Shown here in pieces: positions 43,189 through 49,251 of a stretch of DNA of 49,251 nt. The DNA is from an uncultured Bacteroides sp. (GTDB taxonomy: Bacteria > Bacteroidota > Bacteroidia > Bacteroidales > Bacteroidaceae). The translations under genes were made by a program, and so were the position numbers. Each line of letters opens with the position of its first letter. The first letter of the stretch is position 1. The notes below the pieces were generated by a model. It worked only from the letters and a program-made list of their open reading frames with translations. It was not told where the DNA came from and searched no databases. Where the stretch lies: assembly GCA_947074275.1 (NCBI GenBank), contig CAMTPA010000014.1, positions 1 to 49,251 on the forward strand, in the 5' to 3' direction.

Positions 43189-44369
43189 CAGGGCTGGTAT
43201 TTATGGTACAACAATGCGTCTTTCAGTCGGTAGATAATCAAGAATGGCAGCATCATAAACAGTAGCAATGCCAAGTAGTTGTGCCACGAATATGCCATAC
43301 TGTATCCATTGAGTGCTTGATCTACGTAGATGAGGAAATAATGACGTAGCGGAAACAAGATGCTTAGTCCTTGCAGGGTAGGGTGCATAGCCATTACAGG
43401 AAACGAGAACCCAGATATAGATACTGATATGACACCCCAAAGCGAAGCAAAGCTCAGTCCTAAACGCAGCGTAGGCAACACACCTACCATAAACACTCCC
43501 ACACATTGCGATGCCAACACAAAGCATAGTGTAGCAAGTATCATAGGCCAAATGCCACTGTTGCAAGGGAAGTGTAGAATGCCATATAGATAAGCGTTGT
43601 AGAATATTCCCATAATAAAAAATACGATAGTTTGTGGTAACAATTTGCCTGCCAAAGCGATGTAGATGGAGTCGTTGGCGGTGTGTAACCATTCTTTGGC
43701 TGTGCGGTCTTTGATTTCAGTACCAATGGAGTAGACTGTCACCATAAACATCAAAATCATCAGCATCGCTGGCACCAATGTGTTGCAGAGGTAAACAGAG
43801 TAGTTGAGCCACGGGTTGTTTAAAGCGTGTGTATCTATCACAATGGGTTGAAGCAGAGCCATCGCTTGTTTTTCGGTAGCTCCTTTAGCATAAAGTACTT
43901 TGCGTGCAGCGGCGCCCGAAGCTAATTCACTCATCATTTTCATATCTTTGAGCAGCAACGAGCCCGCAATTAGATACGAGTTGTTGGTATAAAAAGATAT
44001 TTTTGGTTGTTTTTGCGTAGAAGCCTCCGATGATAATCCTGGTGGTAAGTAAAAGAAAGCGTATATTTTTCCTTCTTGCATAGCGATGCGTGCTTCGCTC
44101 ACATTAGGGTAATGAGCCACTACTTCTGTTTGTCCAAACGAGTCCAAGTTGCGCACGATGTTGCGTGAAGTAGCAGTCTGATCCATATCCACTACACCTA
44201 CTGGTAGGTTGGTCGGTAGTCCGCTTCCCATTAGTGTGGTGAAAAACAGGTAGCAGAACATCGGGGCTATCACCATACAGAAAAGATATAGCGGACGAGA
44301 AACCAATCGCCGGCACTCTCGTTTCATCACGAGCCACAACGCTATATATCTTCTTTTAAATCTTTTCAT
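43188..44369 (-). CDS. ABC-2 type permease (first of pair)
   Basis: A 393-residue inner-membrane subunit with the same layout as its neighbour: N-terminal helix (FCMVIAPMFCYLFF), extracytoplasmic domain starting LPVGVVDMDQTATSRNIVRNLDSF, and later helices with MILMFMVTVYSIGTEIKDRTAKEWLH and VISVSISGFSFPVMAMHP. The two permeases would form a heterodimer. The gene begins eight bases after the HlyD gene and ends overlapping the next permease. It lacks an associated ATPase gene. Confidence 0.86.
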   Translation of the reverse strand: MKRFKRRYIALWLVMKRECRRLVSRPLYLFCMVIAPMFCYLFFTTLMGSGLPTNLPVGVVDMDQTATSRNIVRNLDSFGQTEVVAHYPNVSEARIAMQEGKIYAFFYLPPGLSSEASTQKQPKISFYTNNSYLIAGSLLLKDMKMMSELASGAAARKVLYAKGATEKQAMALLQPIVIDTHALNNPWLNYSVYLCNTLVPAMLMILMFMVTVYSIGTEIKDRTAKEWLHTANDSIYIALAGKLLPQTIVFFIMGIFYNAYLYGILHFPCNSGIWPMILATLCFVLASQCVGVFMVGVLPTLRLGLSFASLWGVISVSISGFSFPVMAMHPTLQGLSILFPLRHYFLIYVDQALNGYSMAYSWHNYLALLLFMMLPFLIIYRLKDALLYHKYQP

Positions 44370-44377
44370 TCTTGTCT

Positions 44378-45370
44378 TTACTTCTTAATAATCACCGACA
44401 TTCCTGGACGAAGTCCGGGTACTGGCGCGAGTGGACGAGCGCGTACTTCAAATGTTTTTAGGTCGAATTGACCTGTTGTTTTTGTGGCTTTCCAAGCTGC
44501 GTAAGTGCCTAAATCTTTCATATAGTACACTTGCAACGGAAACTCCTCGTTGTCTAAGGCAGGGACAATAGCGATAAACTCTGTGCCCACGGTTAGCCCT
44601 TTCAGCAAATCCTCGCGCACGTTGAATGTTACCCACATATCGCTCATCACAGCAATGTTCATAATTGGTGCTCCTGTACCCACCAACTCGCCTACTTTGG
44701 GGAATATCTCGGAAACCTCTCCTGCCGCAGATGCGATGAGATAAGTTTCTTTGATGTACGACTCTACTTCGGCTACTGCTCCTTTTGCTCTATCGGCAAG
44801 GGCGGCTGCTGCAAGTTTATCTTCACGTTCTGCGCCATTTTTAGCCATATCATATTGCGATTTTGCCGCTTTCTCGGTAGCGATGGCTGCATTTCGTTGT
44901 GCAGTCACCTCATCAAATTTTTGAGCGGGCATCACTCCTTGTTCGTAGAGGTTCTTTACGCGGGTGTACGACTTTTCAGCTATTTCGAGCCCAGCGATGG
45001 ATTTTTGCCACATTTCATAGGCTGCTTGTATCTGCTCTTGTCGTGCTCCCTTTATCGCTTTTTCGTTTTGAGCTTCGGCGGCAGCTTGAGCAGCACGTGC
45101 CTGTTCCAGCTTGGCCTGAATATCGGGTGCTTCGAGAATGGCAAGCGTATCGCCTGTTTTTACCATTTCGCCCTCTTTAACACGAAACTCAAGGATACGC
45201 CCTGGCACTTTGCTCGATACGCGATATTCATCTACTTCGGCCTGTCCTTGAATAATATCTGGGCCTTTGCGAAGCATAAAAAAACCAACTACGGCAACTA
45301 AGATGATAACGCCGAGTAGCGTAAGAAACGCAAGCAACATATTGCTGTTTTGTGACTTCTGTGATTCCAT
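44378..45370 (-). CDS. HlyD-family membrane fusion protein
   Basis: Periplasmic adaptor of 330 residues that joins inner-membrane permeases to a TolC channel. A single N-terminal membrane helix (~11-33) anchors it. A lipoyl/barrel-sandwich half (VSSKVPGRILEFRVKEGEMVKTGDTLAILEAP) is followed by a long alpha-helical hairpin of Ala, Glu and Gln residues (~70-180), then the second half (TYLIASAAGEVSEIFPKVGELVGTGAPI) and a beta-barrel domain. The C-terminus is a short PGMSVIIKK. It lies 95 bases after the TolC gene and eight before the first permease. Confidence 0.9.
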   Translation of the reverse strand: MESQKSQNSNMLLAFLTLLGVIILVAVVGFFMLRKGPDIIQGQAEVDEYRVSSKVPGRILEFRVKEGEMVKTGDTLAILEAPDIQAKLEQARAAQAAAEAQNEKAIKGARQEQIQAAYEMWQKSIAGLEIAEKSYTRVKNLYEQGVMPAQKFDEVTAQRNAAIATEKAAKSQYDMAKNGAEREDKLAAAALADRAKGAVAEVESYIKETYLIASAAGEVSEIFPKVGELVGTGAPIMNIAVMSDMWVTFNVREDLLKGLTVGTEFIAIVPALDNEEFPLQVYYMKDLGTYAAWKATKTTGQFDLKTFEVRARPLAPVPGLRPGMSVIIKK

Positions 45371-45465
45371 AATGACTGTTAATTGTAAATTAGTTAGTGG
45401 CGCAATTTATTTGCCTAAAAACTATATGGATTTATAATTGATATATTTCTAAAAAAACTTGTTTC

Positions 45466-46932
45466 TTATCTCAACGTACCAAGTGATTTTTGTAAGTAGA
45501 TCTCGGTTAGCTTCACGTCAATCTGTGCATCTATCTTTTCCGACTGAGCTTTCAACCACGCTGTTTGTGCCTCGAGCACGTTGTTGGTGGCTATCACACC
45601 TTCTTGAAATCCCAATGTAGCATAACGTAAGTTTTCATCGGCTTTATCTTGGTTATTTTCTGCCATTACCAGTTTCTTGGCAGCCTCTTTTACTTTGAAT
45701 GATGCTTGATTCACTTGCAGTTCTATTTTTTCTTTGGCTTCTTCCAGTTGGTATTGTGCTATGCGTGCTTCCGATTTGGCAGCTTTTACCTTGTAGGTAC
45801 CTTGTCCCCAATGCCATACAGGTACTTGTAGCATTACTCCTACATTCCACATTCCTCTGAATTTATTCTCAAAGCTATTAAATACAGATGGGTTACTCAC
45901 GATGTAGTTTCCTACAAATGCAAGTGAAGGTAAGTATTCGGCGCGAGTCACATTTACTTTTTGTTTGTATATCTCTCGTGCCAGTTCCAAGCTTCTTATC
46001 TCGGGTCGATTCGCATAAGCCATTTCCATATCAAACTGAGCATCTACACTCAATAGCGGTATGTTCTCGATGGTTTCGTCTTCTAAAACAATAGGTGCGC
46101 TAAGGTCGATGCCACAAAGTTGGCAAAGCAACATACGCGATAGGCTCAATCCATCTTCTACCTTTAGCAAGGTCATTTCTGCTTCGTTCAGTTTTACTCT
46201 TACCGATAATCCATCAGCTTTGGTAGCCACTCCTTCAGCGATCATTTTTTCAATGTCGCTGTCCAGTTGTTGCAACAGTTTCAAATAACCTTCGGCCAGC
46301 TTTTTTTTATTAACCAACGACACTACCTGCCAATACACTTGGTCGGTACTTAATATCACCTCTTGCAATCCGCTGTTGTGTTGTTGGCGGGCAAGCTCTT
46401 CGGCATATTGAGTTATTTTGTTGTATGCTCTGATTTTACCTCCCATATAAAGTGGTTGTGTAAGTGTGATAGCACCCGCATAAATGTTGCGAGTATCTGT
46501 GCGGAGTGCGTCTACAAGCGATTCTCCCACACTGTTGAAAGCGGGTGTCAGTTTGCCTTCAAGTATGCTCAATATTGGGCCAAACTGTTGTGCCAATTCT
46601 GGCGATATTTGCCCGATGGCTGCTCCTGCTTGTTGGATAGAGCTGCCTACGGTAGTGCCTAAGTTCGATAGCGAGCTTTTTTGTCCATCGCTGAGTAGTG
46701 AAAACTCTTTTTGATTGCGCATATAGCCAGCGGTAGCCGAAATCTCGGGAAGGTAATTGGTGAAAGCTGCTTTGTTTTGGTAATGGGCAGCATTGACTTT
46801 CTCGGTGCTGATGAGAAGCTCCTTATTGTTCTCGATAGCCAATGCACGACAACTATCTAAGCTTAGGGTGGTTTGCCCTTTTGCGATAAATGTGATGCTC
46901 AATAGGCTTGTCAGGATGATTATCTTTTTCAT
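45466..46932 (-). CDS. TolC-family outer-membrane efflux protein
   Basis: Outer-membrane channel of the tripartite exporter; 488 residues from the ATG at 46932. I prefer this start because MKKIIILTSLLSITFIAKGQ is a clean signal peptide; the ATG at 46944 adds only four residues before it. TolC features are LSLDSCRALAIENNKELLISTEKVNAA, a NRPEIRSLELAREIYKQKVNVTRAEYLPSLAFVGNY-type block in the middle, long helices and ENNQDKADENLRYATLGFQEGV near the end. It is the first gene of the operon and has a clear promoter at 47051-47081. Confidence 0.9.
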   Translation of the reverse strand: MKKIIILTSLLSITFIAKGQTTLSLDSCRALAIENNKELLISTEKVNAAHYQNKAAFTNYLPEISATAGYMRNQKEFSLLSDGQKSSLSNLGTTVGSSIQQAGAAIGQISPELAQQFGPILSILEGKLTPAFNSVGESLVDALRTDTRNIYAGAITLTQPLYMGGKIRAYNKITQYAEELARQQHNSGLQEVILSTDQVYWQVVSLVNKKKLAEGYLKLLQQLDSDIEKMIAEGVATKADGLSVRVKLNEAEMTLLKVEDGLSLSRMLLCQLCGIDLSAPIVLEDETIENIPLLSVDAQFDMEMAYANRPEIRSLELAREIYKQKVNVTRAEYLPSLAFVGNYIVSNPSVFNSFENKFRGMWNVGVMLQVPVWHWGQGTYKVKAAKSEARIAQYQLEEAKEKIELQVNQASFKVKEAAKKLVMAENNQDKADENLRYATLGFQEGVIATNNVLEAQTAWLKAQSEKIDAQIDVKLTEIYLQKSLGTLR

Positions 46933-47050
46933 TATATCTTGCATATTATAAAAGGTAATGATTCTTTTGGACGCAGGCTATAAGTAGAATTTATATCTCT
47001 TATTTGTTATTGCCCGGGTTGATGAAATAATAATTGCATAAACAACGAAA

Positions 47051-47081
47051 CAAAAATAGATGCTTTATATGATATTGCAAA
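47051..47081 (-). promoter_or_regulatory. Promoter of the exporter operon
   Basis: On the minus strand a -33 TTTG (47081-47078) and a -7 TATTTTTG (47058-47051) are separated by 19 bases, near the ideal. It would begin transcription near 47044, about 110 bases before the TolC-family gene. Confidence 0.7.
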
Positions 47082-47108
47082 ATGATTTAAGCTTTTTTTA
47101 ATGTGAAA

Positions 47109-47147
47109 CTCCCCGCTATTAGGCTTTGAAAGCTTGATAGCGGGGAG
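47109..47147 (-). terminator. Terminator after the coiled-coil protein gene
   Basis: CTCCCCGCTAT (47109-47119) pairs with ATAGCGGGGAG (47137-47147). The minus-strand gene stops at 47178, so this stem is 30 bases beyond. The minus-strand tail TTTCACATT is only partly U-rich. Confidence 0.75.
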
Positions 47148-47177
47148 CTATAATTGATGATGTAAATTGCGGAGTAT

Positions 47178-48050
47178 TTATTCCAAATCGAACGGTTGCG
47201 AACCAATCAACGATCCCTCTGCGAATATATCTACACGATAAGTGCCCGACGATAAATATTCGTCTACGTTCCAATAGACGGTTACCGTTTGTTCTTCTCC
47301 ATTGTATTCTATGTATTTTTTGATAGAGAATGGCAAAGTCCTATTCTCGTAGCTAAATGTATTGTCGGAACTTTTGCAAAGCACTTCGTTGTTTGGCTTA
47401 TATATATTAATGTATAGAGTGCGTTCGCCTGTTTCTGCTGTAATGTTTTTCACGATAGTAAAATCAATCGTGAATTTTGTTACATCTTTGGCTTTCTTAG
47501 CTCTGCGGTCGCGCTTGTTTTTTGGTTCGATGCGTATGTTGGTTGCATCGAGTTGAGCCGCGAGTGTCACCTTCTTATTCAGGTTTTTCTTCTCCTCCGA
47601 CAATGCACTTACTTGGCGCGAAGCCACGTTGTATTTGCGAGTTACCTCGTCTATCACTTGGCGTTGTTGGATGTTTATTTTGTTGAGCGAATCTATTTGG
47701 TTGATATAGCTCACCATCACTTTGCGGAGCGTAGCGAGTTCTTTTTTGAGTCGGCGCACTTCCGAAGCATTGGTGCTTTTCACGGTGCGAAGTTCTTCGA
47801 GTAGACGTTGTGTCTTTATTTGTTCTTGCTCTAATAGTATTGCCAGCGAGTCGTTTGTGGTAGTCAGTTTTAGCTCGTCATATTGTTTGGCAAATCGGGT
47901 GTATTCATTTTCCAACTCGTCTTTTTCTAACGAAAACTCCTCAATCAATTCGCGATTGACCTGTTTTTCGGAAACAAGTAGAAAGGTTAGCCCAATCAAA
48001 GCAAGCAGCAGAACTGAAACTGCAATAATCAATAAGTTCCTTTTATTCAT
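47178..48050 (-). CDS. Membrane-anchored coiled-coil protein, unknown function
   Basis: I do not recognise this 290-residue protein. It has one membrane helix (residues ~5-26, LLIIAVSVLLLALIGLTFLL) and then a heptad-rich coiled coil (~30-165; strings of Leu, Lys, Glu and Gln). A basic linker (KNKRDRRAKKAKD) leads to a C-terminal beta-rich domain (~190-290) with RTLYINIYKPNNEVLC, YIEYNGEEQTVTVYWN and a final YRVDIFAEGSLIGSQPFDLE. The layout suggests a cell-envelope structural or scaffold protein. It has its own -7 box and a terminator. Confidence 0.75.
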   Translation of the reverse strand: MNKRNLLIIAVSVLLLALIGLTFLLVSEKQVNRELIEEFSLEKDELENEYTRFAKQYDELKLTTTNDSLAILLEQEQIKTQRLLEELRTVKSTNASEVRRLKKELATLRKVMVSYINQIDSLNKINIQQRQVIDEVTRKYNVASRQVSALSEEKKNLNKKVTLAAQLDATNIRIEPKNKRDRRAKKAKDVTKFTIDFTIVKNITAETGERTLYINIYKPNNEVLCKSSDNTFSYENRTLPFSIKKYIEYNGEEQTVTVYWNVDEYLSSGTYRVDIFAEGSLIGSQPFDLE

Positions 48051-48077
48051 TTTATTAACTAACTAATTTTTTGGGTG

Positions 48078-48085
48078 CAAAAGTA
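48078..48085 (-). promoter_or_regulatory. -7 box of the coiled-coil protein gene
   Basis: The minus strand reads TACTTTTG, matching TAnnTTTG, 28 bases before the start. Confidence 0.6.
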
Positions 48086-48182
48086 ATCATTTCGCTATTT
48101 CTAACCCACAGTTTAACGTAGTTTTATTAATTCTGTTATCTCCACTTTGCATTCCTTTGTATCTGTTATAAGTTTAACGAAA

Positions 48183-48210
48183 TTTATTATGGAAATATTT
48201 CTTTAATAAA
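48183..48210. promoter_or_regulatory. 28-bp palindrome over the mdh promoter
   Basis: TTTATTA (48183-48189), GAAATATTTC (48192-48201) and TAATAAA (48204-48210) form one palindrome centred between 48196 and 48197; 12 of 14 base pairs match. It lies about 12-40 bases upstream of the -7 box, covering the -33 region. The central ten bases equal the core of the Rex site TTGTGAAATATTTCACAA; the flanking bases differ, with 12 of 18 positions the same. Confidence 0.6.
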
Positions 48211-48221
48211 CAGGAACGTTA

Positions 48222-48229
48222 TAATTTTG
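48222..48229 (+). promoter_or_regulatory. -7 box of mdh
   Basis: TAATTTTG matches TAnnTTTG, 50 bases before the mdh start, with the palindrome just upstream. Confidence 0.65.
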
Positions 48230-48279
48230 TTCCCACAAATGAATGATGAACTAAATTATCAATTTTAAAAATAAGTATT

Positions 48280-49221
48280 ATGTCAAAAGTAACCGTAGTA
48301 GGTGCAGGAAACGTTGGTGCAACTTGTGCAAACGTATTAGCGTTTAATGAAGTAGCTGATCAAGTAGTAATGTTGGACGTAAAAGAAGGTGTTTCTGAAG
48401 GTAAAGCAATGGATATGATGCAATGCGCTCAATTGTTAGGCTTCGATACAAACCTTGTAGGATGTACTAACGATTATGCACAAACTGCCGATTCGGATGT
48501 GGTTGTTATCACTTCTGGTATTCCTCGTAAGCCAGGTATGACTCGTGAAGAGTTGATTGGCGTTAACGCAGGTATCGTTAAATCTGTAGCTGAAAACTTG
48601 TTGAAATATTCTCCAAACGCAATCATCGTTGTAGTATCTAACCCAATGGATACAATGACTTATTTGGCATTGAAATCTCTTGGTGTGCCTAAAAACCGTA
48701 TCATTGGTATGGGTGGTGCTTTAGATAGCTCACGTTTCAAATATTTCTTGTCTCAAGAATTAGGATGCAACGCTAACGAAGTAGAAGGTATGGTAATCGG
48801 TGGTCACGGTGATACTACTATGATTCCTTTGACTCGCTATGCTACATACAAAGGTATGCCAGTTTCAAACTTCCTTTCTGCCGATAAATTGCAAGAAATC
48901 TCTGCTGCTACAATGGTGGGTGGTGCTACGCTTACTAAATTGTTGGGAACTTCAGCTTGGTATGCTCCAGGTGCAGCTTCGGCATTTGTTGTTGAGTCTA
49001 TCTTGCACGATCAAAAGAAGATGGTTCCTTGCTCTGTTTCTTTGGAAGGTGAGTATGGACAACAAGATATTTGTATTGGTGTTCCAGTAATCTTGGGCAA
49101 AAACGGTATCGAAAAGATTGTTGAAATTGAATTGAATGACGAAGAAAGAGCTTTGTTTGAAGCGAGCGCAAAAGCTGTACGTGCTACAAACGCTGCATTG
49201 ACCGAAGTAGGTGCTCTTTAA
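48280..49221 (+). CDS. mdh: Malate dehydrogenase
   Basis: Interconverts malate and oxaloacetate with NAD(H), in the reductive branch of the TCA cycle that leads to succinate or propionate in Bacteroidales. The 313-residue protein has the NAD motif VGAGNVGAT (residues 7-15), SGIPRKPGMTREEL with the substrate-binding arginines, VVVSNPMDTM and VIGGHGDTTMIP with the catalytic His. It is of the LDH-like MDH type. It appears monocistronic, and the contig ends 30 bases after its stop. A palindromic site sits upstream. Confidence 0.95.
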   Translation: MSKVTVVGAGNVGATCANVLAFNEVADQVVMLDVKEGVSEGKAMDMMQCAQLLGFDTNLVGCTNDYAQTADSDVVVITSGIPRKPGMTREELIGVNAGIVKSVAENLLKYSPNAIIVVVSNPMDTMTYLALKSLGVPKNRIIGMGGALDSSRFKYFLSQELGCNANEVEGMVIGGHGDTTMIPLTRYATYKGMPVSNFLSADKLQEISAATMVGGATLTKLLGTSAWYAPGAASAFVVESILHDQKKMVPCSVSLEGEYGQQDICIGVPVILGKNGIEKIVEIELNDEERALFEASAKAVRATNAALTEVGAL

Positions 49222-49251
49222 TAAATAGCCCTTTAGACTTTTATTATAAAC

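Noticed and set aside
49222-49251. Terminator after mdh
   Set aside because: Only 30 bases remain before the contig end and no complementary arms are present in them.

Overview
The window looks like one whole assembled contig from a member of the order Bacteroidales. The evidence is the TAnnTTTG-type -7 boxes upstream of most transcription units, the general lack of Shine-Dalgarno sequences, the Bacteroidales forms of L13, EF-Ts and Rex, an Oar-like TonB-dependent receptor, and a porU-porV pair. The last marks a type IX secretion system (T9SS), so Porphyromonas, Tannerella, Prevotella or Paludibacter relatives fit better than Bacteroides itself. I cannot name the genus. The first 47 bases are not genomic: they are the end of an Illumina P7 adapter, an 8-base index and the read-2 primer site, followed by a probable fold-back artefact.

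Layout. 89-161 (-) is initiator tRNA-fMet. 656-12544 (+) carries a TetR regulator, fabG, an RluA-type pseudouridine synthase, a cyclophilin lipoprotein, an M16 peptidase, a MATE exporter, a DUF3943 protein, purB, an RsuA/RluB-type pseudouridine synthase with a long disordered Arg/Asn/Pro/Tyr/Gly-rich N-terminus, and asnS. 12749-16045 (-) is a TonB-dependent receptor. 16777-20962 (+) has rplM-rpsI-rpsB-tsf, then a YiiX-like peptidase and a small lipoprotein. 21043-21393 (-) is a SUI1/YciH factor. 21625-40939 (+) has rex, a FAH-family enzyme, porU, porV, ispF, a phosphoesterase, a methyltransferase, an NlpE-like lipoprotein, a DMT transporter, mnmA, a subtilase, xseA-xseB, ilvE, a histidine kinase, trmB and mrp/apbC. 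41054-46932 (-) is an exporter operon (TolC, HlyD, two ABC-2 permeases, DMT transporter) with no ATPase gene. 47178-48050 (-) is a coiled-coil membrane protein. 48280-49221 (+) is mdh.

Most genes are housekeeping. There is no phage, insertion sequence, CRISPR array or defence island. The material that ordinary annotation does not explain is in the gaps between genes. (a) The rpsB-tsf gap has one 5' arm that can pair with either of two nearly identical 3' arms, one of which is followed by a U-tract; the rpsI-rpsB gap has its own pair of competing helices and a similar apical motif. (b) A 22-bp tandem repeat occurs three times over at two distant intergenic loci, and a second ~70-bp intergenic element is also present twice. 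(c) Three 22-bp palindromic repeats sit directly upstream of the subtilase gene. (d) A 28-bp palindrome overlies the mdh promoter; its core matches the core of the Rex operator, and rex is on the same contig.

All protein calls rest on reading motifs and overall similarity by eye, without database searches. RNA structures were found by matching complementary arms by eye and have no computed energies.
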